From Candidatus Cloacimonadota bacterium (GTDB taxonomy: Bacteria > Cloacimonadota > Cloacimonadia > Cloacimonadales > WRIO01): 40,463 nucleotides of DNA. The stretch's first letter is position 1; every line of letters starts with the position of its first letter. The translations under genes were made by a program, and so were the position numbers. The notes under the pieces are model-generated. The model ran no database searches. It saw only the letters and a program-made list of their open reading frames with translations, and was not told the origin of the DNA. The stretch covers positions 1 to 40,463 of the forward strand of contig JAKPKU010000053.1 in NCBI GenBank assembly GCA_029553545.1. The letters are read 5' to 3'. This document shows, piece by piece, positions 1 through 7,995 of this stretch.

Positions 1-312
1 AAGCTTGGGCTACAATCTAAAGATAAAGATAGAACCTCTCGTACACTCGAGCTCGTCACCATTCAAGATACAAATTATGAAGTTATAGATGTTTATATTG
101 ATCCAGATTTTTATGAAGGATCTTGCCATATTTATGAATTAAAGCTACCTCCAGGTACATTAGTCATATTTGTCACACGAAATAGAAAACTCATACCTCC
201 ATATGGCGGCACGCTTATCAAGCCCAACGATACACTCACTATTCTTGTCGACAAGGAAGATATAGACATGATCCCCGTCGATATCCTCAATAGCTTTATA
301 TTCAAAGGATAA
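1..312 (+). CDS. C-terminal part of an RCK_C (TrkA-C) domain cation transport protein, 5' end outside window
   Basis: Frame 1 is open from the first base to the TAA at 310-312 and encodes 103 residues with no start codon, so this is the 3' end of a longer gene. The final ~75 residues carry the pattern of an RCK_C domain: a strand/helix start, then LPPGTLVIFVTRN, a short turn with PPYGGT, then KPNDTLTILVDKED. This ligand-binding domain ends TrkA-type K+ channel regulators and K+/H+ antiporters such as the NhaP2/CvrA group. The LPPG and IPPYG spacing is most like the antiporter type, but the membrane part is missing, so the exact transporter cannot be named. The domain would lie in the cytoplasm and gate transport in response to a bound ligand. 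Confidence 0.7.
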   Translation, partial: KLGLQSKDKDRTSRTLELVTIQDTNYEVIDVYIDPDFYEGSCHIYELKLPPGTLVIFVTRNRKLIPPYGGTLIKPNDTLTILVDKEDIDMIPVDILNSFIFKG

Positions 313-477
313 TAAGTCTAAAACCAACTGCTTTTTTCAACTATTTAACAAAGGCAAACCCCTCAATTTACATAAATGTAAATACAGGCAGATTATTGCT
401 TCACCACAAAATACCAAATTGAACATCCCTCATCATTAAAAAATTACAAATAGTAAGATATATTTTCTTAAAAAAAC

Positions 478-558
478 CTCCCTTTGATTCCCTTTAGATT
501 CCTATAATATTACCTTTCATTCTCCAAGATAGCAAGAGGAATGTAAAGGGAATCAAAG
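478..558 (-). repeat. Dispersed 81-bp element, copy A, with 15-bp terminal inverted repeat
   Basis: Read on the minus strand, this stretch matches 22904-22984 at about 70 of 81 positions by my hand alignment; the central 58 bp (487-544 against 22918-22975) match at 54. Copy A has a perfect 15-bp inverted repeat: CTTTGATTCCCTTTA at 482-496 and TAAAGGGAATCAAAG at 544-558. GGAAT/ATTCC motifs recur through the element. It contains no ORF. It could be a small palindromic mobile repeat, or a conserved promoter/leader: in element orientation TTTACA lies where copy B has TTGACA. Confidence 0.8.
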
Positions 559-792
559 AGGCAATATATTGAAATATAATTAATTATAACAATGTCACGA
601 GAATTAGCAAAAAGTGAGAGAAATTGCCCTAAAAGCAGAGCAATTTGTACTTCTTTTTTGAATCTTTAAAAAGTAAAATAAGGAATTTTTCAGCATGTCT
701 CTTTTTTTTTTGTAGATATGATTAATTGCATGACAAGCTCATAAAAAATATTTTAGCCTTCAAGTCAATGTGAGCAAGCATTTTTCTTGCAC

Positions 793-802
793 ATTTGCAA
801 AT
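793..802. promoter_or_regulatory. Palindrome ATTTGCAAAT next to the umuD -35 box, possible SOS operator
   Basis: ATTTGCAAAT is a perfect 10-bp palindrome ending 5 bp before the -35 box of the umuDC promoter. A second small inverted repeat, GCAAG (774-778) and CTTGC (786-790), lies just upstream. umuDC operons are normally LexA-controlled and LexA boxes vary between phyla, so this is a candidate operator. It resembles neither the E. coli nor the Bacillus LexA box. Confidence 0.35.
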
Positions 803-807
803 TTCTC

Positions 808-837
808 TTGACATTATCTCCCTAAATATTATTATAT
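808..837 (+). promoter_or_regulatory. Predicted umuDC promoter
   Basis: TTGACA at 808-813 and TTATAT at 832-837 are 18 bp apart. The Shine-Dalgarno AAAGGAGG at 843-850 precedes the ATG at 860. The leader would be very short, since the expected transcription start falls near the Shine-Dalgarno. Confidence 0.5.
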
Positions 838-859
838 CTCTTAAAGGAGGATTAATCAA

Positions 860-1294
860 ATGTACAAAATAAAACCAATAAAAATGGCAATCAATAATAA
901 TAGCCCTTGGCAGATGCCTTTCATCGGGTCGCTCGTACCTGCAGGGTTTCCATCTCCAGCGCAGGACTATATTGAGGCTGTTTTGGACTTAAATGAGCTC
1001 TTAATTCAGCATCCTGCTGCCACTTATTTCGTGAGGGTAGAAGGATACTCAATGGTGGATTCTGGCATCAATCCAAATGACATACTAATCGTTGACCGCT
1101 CTTTGGAGGCAAGCGACGGCAAAGTCATCATTGCCGTATTAGATGGCGAGTTTACTGTGAAAAGATTACATATTGACAAAAATGGCAACTACTTTCTTGT
1201 ACCAGAAAATGCTGACTACAAGCCAATCAAAGTGACCGATGAGATGGGCTTTTCTATTTGGGGCGTCGTCACTAATGTAATCCACAAGCTATAA
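860..1294 (+). CDS. umuD: UmuD-like S24 family self-cleaving SOS protein
   Basis: This 144-residue protein is the usual UmuD length. UmuD cleaves itself when RecA filaments form on damaged DNA; the shortened form joins UmuC to make DNA polymerase V. The expected sites are visible: an Ala28-Gly29 scissile bond (PAGFPSPA), the nucleophile Ser64 in VEGYSMVDSGI and the general base Lys101 in EFTVKRL. The Ser-Lys spacing equals that of E. coli UmuD (60 and 97). A strong Shine-Dalgarno (843-850) fixes the start. umuC follows after 9 bp, so the two form an operon, as is usual for this pair. Confidence 0.95.
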   Translation: MYKIKPIKMAINNNSPWQMPFIGSLVPAGFPSPAQDYIEAVLDLNELLIQHPAATYFVRVEGYSMVDSGINPNDILIVDRSLEASDGKVIIAVLDGEFTVKRLHIDKNGNYFLVPENADYKPIKVTDEMGFSIWGVVTNVIHKL

Positions 1295-1303
1295 GGTGTT
1301 TTT

Positions 1304-2605
1304 GTGATAGAGTTTCCTATTCCTGAAAAGAATAAACGTCCTCTCTTTGCACTTGTCGATTGCAATCAATTTTACGTCTCCTGTGAACGTGTTTTTCAGC
1401 CCTATTTAGAGGGAAAAGCTGTTGGTGTGCTCTCTAATAATGATGGCTGCTTGGTTGCTTTATCTCCAGAATTAAAAAAGCTTGGGGTCACCCGAGGCAT
1501 GCCTGCTTTCAAGATCAAGCCCCTTCTCAAGCAGCATGAGATTTACCTCTTCTCTTCTAATTATACACTTTACGGCGATATGTCGTCTCGAGTCATGCGT
1601 GTACTCTCGAGCTTCACTTCAGATATTGAAATCTACTCAATTGACGAAGCCTTTTTATCATTCAGAGGAATGGAAAATATAGATTTAATTGAATATGCAC
1701 AAACTATTCGCCAAACTGTCTTAAAGTGGACAGGCATACCCGTATCAATCGGTATTGCACCGAGTAAAACACTGGCTAAGATAGCGAACAGGGTTGCCAA
1801 AACCTATAAGGGCTATAATGGCGTCTTCAATATCACCGACCACCCAAAAACAGAAAAGATCCTCTCATCTATTGCGCTCGAAGATGTCTGGGGCATAGGG
1901 AGGAAATACTCAAAAAAGATGAAAAAGATAGGGTTAGCAAATGCTGCTGATTTGCTCTATTTAGAAAATGAATGGGTCAAAAAAAACTTTACTGTCGTCG
2001 GCTTACGCACGGTTTTGGAGCTCAAAGGCTACCCCTGCATAGAGTTGGAACAAGTCACTAATAATAAAAAGCAAATAGTCTCATCTCGTTCTTTTGGCAA
2101 ATTATGCTCTAATTATGAGGATATCGAGCAAGCGATGTCATACTTTTGTACAACAGCAACAGAGCGCCTCCGCTCACAAAAGAGTGTAGCACGCCAGCTC
2201 TTGGTCTATGTCTGCACCAATCCTTTTAGAAATGATCCTCAATATGCAAACTTCATGTCTGGCGTTTTATCTGATTATTCTGCTTATACGCCTGACTTTA
2301 TCAGCCTTGGCAAGTCAATGCTCAAGAGAATCTTTAAGCCTAATTATCTTTATAAGAAATGCGGTATCATGATCAGTGATATTATTTTGGAAAAGAATAT
2401 TCAGCCAAATCTGTTTACTTTGCCGTATAATGAGCAAAGCAAGAGTTCAATTATGCAATGTATTGACACAATTAATACAAAATACGGCACAAATAAAGTA
2501 TTTTTTGCATCTAATGGAACAAAGAATAACTGGAGCATGAAGCGTGATATTCTTTCGCCACAGTTTACTACCTGTTGGGCAGAGCTACCTATCGCCAAAG
2601 ATTAG
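1304..2605 (+). CDS. umuC: UmuC, Y-family translesion DNA polymerase V catalytic subunit
   Basis: The 433-residue product has the Y-family palm with catalytic acids Asp19 (FALVDCNQFYVSCE) and Asp114-Glu115 (YSIDEAFLSF), followed by the helix-hairpin-helix thumb (EDVWGIGRKYSKKMKKIG), the little finger domain, and a C-terminal UmuC extension (about 370-433). It copies across lesions at the cost of errors, with UmuD' as partner. The start is GTG at 1304; AAGGTG at 1294-1299 overlaps the umuD stop codon and serves as the ribosome site. The length is normal and no catalytic residue is missing. It lies directly downstream of umuD and 63 bp before another DNA repair gene. Confidence 0.96.
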   Translation: MIEFPIPEKNKRPLFALVDCNQFYVSCERVFQPYLEGKAVGVLSNNDGCLVALSPELKKLGVTRGMPAFKIKPLLKQHEIYLFSSNYTLYGDMSSRVMRVLSSFTSDIEIYSIDEAFLSFRGMENIDLIEYAQTIRQTVLKWTGIPVSIGIAPSKTLAKIANRVAKTYKGYNGVFNITDHPKTEKILSSIALEDVWGIGRKYSKKMKKIGLANAADLLYLENEWVKKNFTVVGLRTVLELKGYPCIELEQVTNNKKQIVSSRSFGKLCSNYEDIEQAMSYFCTTATERLRSQKSVARQLLVYVCTNPFRNDPQYANFMSGVLSDYSAYTPDFISLGKSMLKRIFKPNYLYKKCGIMISDIILEKNIQPNLFTLPYNEQSKSSIMQCIDTINTKYGTNKVFFASNGTKNNWSMKRDILSPQFTTCWAELPIAKD

Positions 2606-2668
2606 TTTTTGTTATAAAAGTTTTCTTTTTTAAAAGCTTTTATTATATTATTAAATAAATGAGGCAAT

Positions 2669-2989
2669 ATGGAATTATTTACAGAAGAAGTGATAAGAGT
2701 TATAAAATCGATACCCAAAGGCAAAGTGTTAACCTATAAGATAGTTGCCAGCCTTGCAGGCAATCATTTAGCAAGCAGACAAGTTGCCCGCATTTTACAC
2801 AGCTGCTCAAAAAAGTATAAATTACCCTGGCATCGTGTCATTAATTCCCAGGGTTATATTTCACTCCCAGTTGGTGGCGGTTTTGAAGAGCAATTTATTT
2901 TATTAAATAAAGAGGGTGTCTTCATTTCACCAGCTGGTAGAGTTGATTTGAAAAAATATTTATGGTGCATTAAAAATGAGGGGGAATAG
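2669..2989 (+). CDS. Alkyltransferase-like protein (ATL), Trp in place of the reactive Cys
   Basis: This 106-residue protein consists only of the DNA-binding domain of the O6-alkylguanine-DNA methyltransferase family. The active-site PCHRV of true methyltransferases reads PWHRV here, with Trp54 replacing the acceptor Cys. Tyr23 and the arginine finger Arg37 are kept, with the same spacing as Tyr25, Arg39 and Trp56 of S. pombe Atl1. ATL proteins flip out and bind O6-alkylguanine without repairing it and hand the lesion to nucleotide excision repair. The gene lies 63 bp after umuC with its own GAGG Shine-Dalgarno and no clear promoter, so it may be co-transcribed as part of a DNA damage response unit. 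Confidence 0.9.
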   Translation: MELFTEEVIRVIKSIPKGKVLTYKIVASLAGNHLASRQVARILHSCSKKYKLPWHRVINSQGYISLPVGGGFEEQFILLNKEGVFISPAGRVDLKKYLWCIKNEGE

Positions 2990-3027
2990 TCAACTTGCAA
3001 TTAACATCAATATTTTTACCTTTTTAC

Positions 3028-3055
3028 TTGACAATTAAAAGGCATTTGCTATTTT
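3028..3055 (+). promoter_or_regulatory. Predicted promoter of the csd6-like/csd4-like/yraN/mnmE operon
   Basis: TTGACA at 3028-3033 and TATTTT at 3050-3055 are 16 bp apart. Transcription would begin near 3062. This leaves little room before the ATG at 3072 but fits the TTG start at 3087 with GGGAG at 3076-3080. Confidence 0.55.
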
Positions 3056-3086
3056 TACTCTTAAGAATAATATGTGGGAGTTATAT

Positions 3087-4088
3087 TTGAAGTATATTTA
3101 TAAAATCACCATTTTAATATTAATACAAGCATTCATTCTTCCTCTGGCTTATGCAGCCATTGAACAAGTACCTTATGAGATGATAAACTATCTGTTAGAC
3201 GACGATCAAAGCTATGACAATGTCGTTATCTTCGTTGATAAAAGTAAACAAGATGCTTTTTTATATGAAGTATCACGAGACTCTTTACACCTCAGGCAGC
3301 TGAATCAATACAAGGTAACTACGGGTAAAAACCATGGAGATAAATTTAAACAAGGCGACAAAAAAACACCTGAAGGCTTTTACATAATTGAAGGTGAAGT
3401 ATCAAAATGGCGTCTAACCCCCATGTATGGATACGGTGCCTACCCGATTAATTATCCAAACCAAATTGACAAATACTTAAAGAAAAAAGGCAATAGTATC
3501 TGGCTTCATGGCACAGATAAAGATATCACGCCATACGATACAGATGGATGTATTCGTTTTGAGAACGAAGAATTAAGAGAACTATCCAAAAAGTTTAATT
3601 TCAAAAAAACCGCTGTCATAATAAATGATACACCACGATGGGTAAAAACAAATGAATTAAAAAAGGAAGCAGAAAACCTTAAACAATTCCTTGTTGACTG
3701 GGAGCACGCTTGGGAATCTCAAGATCTCACAGCTTATTTGCAATTTTATCATGCAGACTTTTATACAGAAAACCTCAAAATGAGTTTTGAGAGCTGGGCG
3801 AGATATAAAAACCGTATTAATAAAAAGAGGTCAAATATCCAAGTAGAAGTCAAAAACCAAAGGTACTTATATTCAAATGGCTATCTGTTGATTGAATTTG
3901 ATCAAGTTTATAAATCTGCAAACTACTCTGATCTTGGTAAGAAATCAATGCTGTGGAAAAAAGAAGGAGAAAACTGGCTGATACTACGTGAGGAATGGGA
4001 TGGAAATGTCATACCTGTTAGATCCACAGAATTCATAGATTTAGATTCACAAATACCAGAAGCGTCAGAGGAGTTAAACCATGAATAA
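3087..4088 (+). CDS. Csd6/Pgp2-like L,D-carboxypeptidase: YkuD domain plus NTF2-like domain
   Basis: I place the start at TTG 3087: GGGAG lies 6 bp upstream and a clean signal peptide follows (MKYIYK, hydrophobic core, then LAYA). The ATG at 3072 has no Shine-Dalgarno. The mature protein has a YkuD catalytic domain with His141 (WLHGT) and Cys155 (DTDGCIR), where Asp153 stands for the usual Ser. A C-terminal NTF2/SnoaL-like domain covers about residues 195-300. This order is that of H. pylori Csd6 and Campylobacter Pgp2, periplasmic enzymes that trim peptidoglycan tetrapeptides to tripeptides. The next gene, overlapping by 8 bp, is a Csd4-like enzyme that would act on the tripeptide. The alternative is a generic L,D-transpeptidase of the YafK/DpaA type; the NTF2 domain and the partner favour Csd6. 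Confidence 0.82.
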   Translation: MKYIYKITILILIQAFILPLAYAAIEQVPYEMINYLLDDDQSYDNVVIFVDKSKQDAFLYEVSRDSLHLRQLNQYKVTTGKNHGDKFKQGDKKTPEGFYIIEGEVSKWRLTPMYGYGAYPINYPNQIDKYLKKKGNSIWLHGTDKDITPYDTDGCIRFENEELRELSKKFNFKKTAVIINDTPRWVKTNELKKEAENLKQFLVDWEHAWESQDLTAYLQFYHADFYTENLKMSFESWARYKNRINKKRSNIQVEVKNQRYLYSNGYLLIEFDQVYKSANYSDLGKKSMLWKKEGENWLILREEWDGNVIPVRSTEFIDLDSQIPEASEELNHE

Positions 4089-5862
4089 ACACACAATAAA
4101 ACATACGTTTTTAACTCTACTTTTACTCCTCTCTATATCTCTTATTTTCGCTGAAACTGAGCATCTAAAGTACTTTGCAAATACAGATTATGAGCTCAAT
4201 GTCTACCACATAAAAGGTGAAAAGCCTGGTAAAACACTAATGATTATTGGTGGTATTCAAGGCGATGAGTCAGGTGGTTATCTTACTGCAGATTCATATG
4301 TCGATATTAATATTGAAAAAGGTAGCATGATTATTGTGCCCAGAGCCAATGTTCCTACTATTGTGCAGAATAAAAGACAAATTAATAAAGATATGAATAG
4401 ACGATTTAATCAGCCAAAAACTGAGATATTTGAAGATCAAGTGGTAGATATACTAAAGCAATTGATGGATAAAAGTGATATACTGCTGAATCTACACGAG
4501 GGTGGCGGTTATTATCGTGATACATATATAGATGCTACCAGAAACCCAATGAAGTTTGGTCAATGCATTATTGCTGATGCAGACTCTTTTTACTCAGAAA
4601 AACATAATAAGACGATTTATCTTGGCGATGTAGCAAGAACTGTCTGCAATGAAGTAAACCAGAATATTGACAATGATTTTTACCATTTTCATTTTAATAA
4701 TCACAATACTATCTCTACCTCTACCAACCATGCAGAACAGAGAAATAGTGCCACATATCACGGATTAACAAATGTGGGTATACCATCTTTTGGAATTGAA
4801 GTATCTAAGCAATTACCAAGCATTGAAATGAAAATAAATCACCTCAGCCTGGTTATCAATTCCTTTTTAAAACATTTAGAAATAGTCCCTCAAATACCAC
4901 ATATCAATCATCAAAAACCTGACTTTGAATATCTCATTGTGAAAGTTGATGGACATAGCCAAATTGTTGAAAAAAGCTCAGTACTTGTAATAAACAAACC
5001 TGCGGACATTGAGATTACTGCGCTCAAGGGCAATTATAATAGAGGTTATTTGCTCGATATTGAAGCATATGGCACAACTAATGATATAAATAAGTCTTTC
5101 TTTATCGATAAAGACACACAAATCATTATCCGTAAAGATTATGATATTATTGACAAGATCCCCATTATTATTCAAAGCAAAGATGAGGCATATAATGGAA
5201 TTGTCCTCTCCATTAATAATAAAAAACAAACACTGAAGCCTGGTCAAGGAATAAAAATCGATAAAAACGATACAGTGAAGATTATTGAATTGCTCAATGC
5301 TGATAATACATATGAAGCCAATTTCCTCGGTTATGCCAATGCAAAGCTGACGGCAAATGATATTGGCTTAGATATCATTGTTGACGACAAGTTAATCAAA
5401 AAGTTTTCTCCTGACGGAGGCAAATCATGGTTGATTGATATATTAAAAAACAAAAAGAGAGTGTCTACTCACCGCTTATTTGTCAATGAACCTGATATTA
5501 TTGTTGAAAAACAAGAGCCAAAACAATTCCAACTTGAGTATGTATTGAATGGCAAAACTAATATATTAAATGAAGGCGACACTCTTTATTGCAAAAATGG
5601 CGACCGTTTACTCTTGGTTAAACCAATCCTATCAAGCAAAGCTGAAGCGATAATCAAGCAAAAAGATATCCCTTATATCAAAATCAATCTCGCAGGCTTT
5701 GTCTCCGATCCCAAAAAAGATGGTGATGATAAAGGGCTTACTTTTACCATCAATGCCAAGAAGTTCTACCCAAAATTTGCACTTAGTAAAAATCTTTATG
5801 AGCTGCAAGTAAATCTTTACGAAAAGAGATACGCTCTTTTTTACCTTAAAATAACAGAATGA
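4081..5862 (+). CDS. Csd4/Pgp1-like M14 D,L-carboxypeptidase with C-terminal beta-rich extension
   Basis: An N-terminal signal peptide (about 1-24, ending LIFAET) precedes an M14 metallopeptidase domain (about 30-265). The zinc site reads GGIQGDESGG, with Gln60 where most M14 enzymes have His, then Glu63 and His139 (LNLHEGGG); Glu240 (FGIEVS) is the likely catalytic acid. The Gln ligand is the hallmark of H. pylori Csd4 (Gln46, Glu49, His128, Glu222), which cuts peptidoglycan tripeptides to dipeptides and is needed for helical shape. Residues 270-593 look like several Ig-type domains. Csd4 has a similar but shorter tail, and this protein is about 150 residues longer than Csd4. GAGGAG at 4068-4073 supports the start. 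The gene overlaps its neighbours on both sides. Confidence 0.82.
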   Translation: MNKHTIKHTFLTLLLLLSISLIFAETEHLKYFANTDYELNVYHIKGEKPGKTLMIIGGIQGDESGGYLTADSYVDINIEKGSMIIVPRANVPTIVQNKRQINKDMNRRFNQPKTEIFEDQVVDILKQLMDKSDILLNLHEGGGYYRDTYIDATRNPMKFGQCIIADADSFYSEKHNKTIYLGDVARTVCNEVNQNIDNDFYHFHFNNHNTISTSTNHAEQRNSATYHGLTNVGIPSFGIEVSKQLPSIEMKINHLSLVINSFLKHLEIVPQIPHINHQKPDFEYLIVKVDGHSQIVEKSSVLVINKPADIEITALKGNYNRGYLLDIEAYGTTNDINKSFFIDKDTQIIIRKDYDIIDKIPIIIQSKDEAYNGIVLSINNKKQTLKPGQGIKIDKNDTVKIIELLNADNTYEANFLGYANAKLTANDIGLDIIVDDKLIKKFSPDGGKSWLIDILKNKKRVSTHRLFVNEPDIIVEKQEPKQFQLEYVLNGKTNILNEGDTLYCKNGDRLLLVKPILSSKAEAIIKQKDIPYIKINLAGFVSDPKKDGDDKGLTFTINAKKFYPKFALSKNLYELQVNLYEKRYALFYLKITE

Positions 5863-6245
5863 ACAATAAAAGTAATACCACCGAAAAAGGTAAATATGGT
5901 GAAGAATTGGCGATTAAATACCTAATCGAACAGTCCTATGAAATACTCGAACGCAACTATACTATTCGCGGTGGTGAAATAGATATTATAGCCCGAAATG
6001 GCGATGAGCTCGCCTTTATAGAAGTTAAATTTCGTACGCAAGGGACAGAAGACGACGCTGTACTTTCCATCACCAAAGCAAAACAAAAGAGAATTAGCAA
6101 GGCTGCTTTACTGTATCTTGCCACACATGATGAGACCTTTTCATATTATAGTCGTTTTGATACCATTATCATAATCCAAGAAAAAGAAAATCACTATCAA
6201 TTAAATCATTATAAAAACGCCTTTGAGAGCATTGTTGACTTTTAA
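5859..6245 (+). CDS. YraN family (UPF0102) predicted endonuclease-like protein
   Basis: The 128-residue protein has the YraN pattern: KGKYGEELAIKYL near the N-terminus, then GGEIDIIARNGDELAFIEVKFR with Asp42, Glu55 and Lys57 as a restriction-endonuclease-like D...ExK core. The family is widespread and poorly characterised; a role in DNA processing or repair is assumed from the fold. The ATG overlaps the stop of the preceding gene by 4 bp, so translation is probably coupled. mnmE begins 3 bp after its stop. Confidence 0.9.
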   Translation: MNNKSNTTEKGKYGEELAIKYLIEQSYEILERNYTIRGGEIDIIARNGDELAFIEVKFRTQGTEDDAVLSITKAKQKRISKAALLYLATHDETFSYYSRFDTIIIIQEKENHYQLNHYKNAFESIVDF

Positions 6246-6248
6246 AAA

Positions 6249-7646
6249 ATGTACCAATCATTAAGCGATACTATTTCTGCTATCTCAAGCCCGCGTGGTC
6301 GAGGTGCAATTGCTATTATAAGAATCAGTGGCGAGAGCGCAATTGATATTGTTTTGTCTTTTGTAAAGCCTACTCTTAACTCACTCAAAATCAAACCAAG
6401 AAAGAGCTATTTTGCCCGCTTTTATGATGATGAACAGCTCATCGATGAGGTTTTGTTCACCTGTTATTTTGCACCGCATTCATATACGGGAGAGAATTTG
6501 GTGGAAATATCATGTCATGGTAATGATTTTATAGCAAGCCAAATACTGGAAACTCTTTTAAAGAAAACACGCCTTGCTGAGCCTGGAGAATTTACATTAA
6601 GAGCATTTTTAAACCATAAAATGGACCTCACACGTGCTGAAGCGGTTGGTAATCTCTTAATGGCACAAACGAAGAAAGCGCAACAAGCTTCATTGGCACA
6701 GCTCGAAGGTAAACTTGAAAAGAAAATAAATCAAATTTTGGAAGATATTCTTGACTTGAGAATGCAATGTGAGCTTGCTATTGACTTTATCGAAGATGAA
6801 GTGGACATCATCGAGAACAATAGAATTGAAGAAAAACTAAATGCAATATTAAATCTCCTGCTTAAGCTCGAAAAGACAGGTCGCGATGGGCTGATCATTC
6901 ATGAAGGCTTAAAGATCTGCCTCGTCGGAGAACCTAATGTCGGCAAATCAAGCTTATTCAATAAGATTCTTGATATGGACAGGGCAATTGTTAGTGATAT
7001 ACCTGGTACCACGCGTGATTATTTGGAAGAAGCTATCTCTCTGAATGGCAATCTCATCAGGTTTTTCGATACTGCTGGCATCAGACAAAGCAATGATATT
7101 ATTGAGAAAATGGGCATTGATCGTTCTAATCAAATGATAGCTCAAGCTGATCTTGTCTTTCTACTTTTAGATGCCCAAATAATCATGCAAACCCCAAATA
7201 TTAGCCATTACCAAGCTTATTTATCTGATTTGCAAGACAAACTTATAAAGAGTACATCACAAGAAAAAATAATACCAATAATCAATAAGTCAGATTTACT
7301 CAGTCCCGCACTAAAAGCTAAACTGATTGATCATAAGATAATTCTCTGTTCAAGTATCACTGAAGATGGACTTGACTCGCTAAAAGCCTATCTCTTAAAC
7401 TACTTTTCGTCTTTTGCTCACGAGATAGATACTGGGCTGATCTCCAATGTGCGTCAACTCTCTGCTGTCTCCAAAGCAAAAGAGGCTATTATCCAAGCAA
7501 TAAATACTCTGAAAATGAGTACGGGTATTGAATTTATCGCCTTTGACATTGCCTCAGCCAGCGCTCACCTTGAAGAGATTATTGGTAAAATATCTACAGA
7601 CGATATACTTAATAAGATATTTGAAAACTTCTGTATTGGCAAATAA
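6249..7646 (+). CDS. mnmE: MnmE (TrmE), tRNA uridine-5-carboxymethylaminomethyl synthesis GTPase
   Basis: The 465-residue length is typical. The N-terminal tetrahydrofolate-binding domain (about 1-120) starts with DTISAISSPRGRGAIAIIRISG. An inserted G domain shows GEPNVGKS (227-234), the IPGTTRD switch, DTAG (274-277) and NKSD (346-349). The chain ends in FCIGK with the conserved Cys462. With MnmG it modifies the wobble uridine of several tRNAs; MnmG is not in this window. There is no clear Shine-Dalgarno; the ATG lies 3 bp after the yraN stop, which suggests translational coupling. It ends the operon that starts at 3087. Confidence 0.97.
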   Translation: MYQSLSDTISAISSPRGRGAIAIIRISGESAIDIVLSFVKPTLNSLKIKPRKSYFARFYDDEQLIDEVLFTCYFAPHSYTGENLVEISCHGNDFIASQILETLLKKTRLAEPGEFTLRAFLNHKMDLTRAEAVGNLLMAQTKKAQQASLAQLEGKLEKKINQILEDILDLRMQCELAIDFIEDEVDIIENNRIEEKLNAILNLLLKLEKTGRDGLIIHEGLKICLVGEPNVGKSSLFNKILDMDRAIVSDIPGTTRDYLEEAISLNGNLIRFFDTAGIRQSNDIIEKMGIDRSNQMIAQADLVFLLLDAQIIMQTPNISHYQAYLSDLQDKLIKSTSQEKIIPIINKSDLLSPALKAKLIDHKIILCSSITEDGLDSLKAYLLNYFSSFAHEIDTGLISNVRQLSAVSKAKEAIIQAINTLKMSTGIEFIAFDIASASAHLEEIIGKISTDDILNKIFENFCIGK

Positions 7647-7779
7647 AGCATTCCTTTTTCTCGTTTAGCTTTGAAATTATAGCAAACAACTAAGCAATAT
7701 TCCCCACTCTATACTTCTGCAAAGTGATTATTTAATTATGAGAGCTTTGAATTAGTCATTAATGCCTTATTCAAAACAT

Positions 7780-7806
7780 AAAACAGATGAAGTTAAAGTC
7801 TGTTTT
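7780..7806 (+). terminator. Possible weak terminator after mnmE
   Basis: AAAACAGA (7780-7787) pairs with TCTGTTTT (7799-7806) around an 11-nt loop, and the T-run extends to 7808. The stem has few G/C pairs and lies 134 bp after the stop codon. Confidence 0.35.
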
Positions 7807-7995
7807 TTAAAAAGCCTTCGTTATTATGCCTTTTTTGGAGCTGGCTCAAAACATAAAATCCTTAAAATCAGCGTAATCCGCGTCTATAAATCTTTTCCTT
7901 TCTAATTCAAAGATCTCATTATTGTAGTGTCTTATCTGAACCCTTTGAGACTCATCTACAAATAGGAAAAACCAGTCTGCATAAAGTTAATCTTC

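Larger units (their letters stand above)
313..859. other. 547-bp intergenic region with a dispersed repeat and the umuDC promoter
   Basis: I found no credible gene here. The stretch holds copy A of an 81-bp dispersed repeat (478-558), a T-run at 700-711, a 10-bp palindrome (793-802) and the umuD promoter. No strong intrinsic terminator follows the transporter gene. Confidence 0.6.

Noticed and set aside
595-604. TCACGAGAAT shared with 23325-23334
   Set aside because: A 10-base match between two places in 40 kb is not significant, and its position relative to the 81-bp repeats differs.
2614-2643. ATAAAAG/CTTTTAT hairpin between umuC and the ATL gene
   Set aside because: Weak A-T stem with no following T-run; not accepted as a terminator, so co-transcription of the two genes stays open.
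3072-3086. ATG 3072 as start of the Csd6-like gene
   Set aside because: It lies about 10 nt from the expected transcription start, has no ribosome site, and would put MWELYL before a signal peptide that is complete from TTG 3087.
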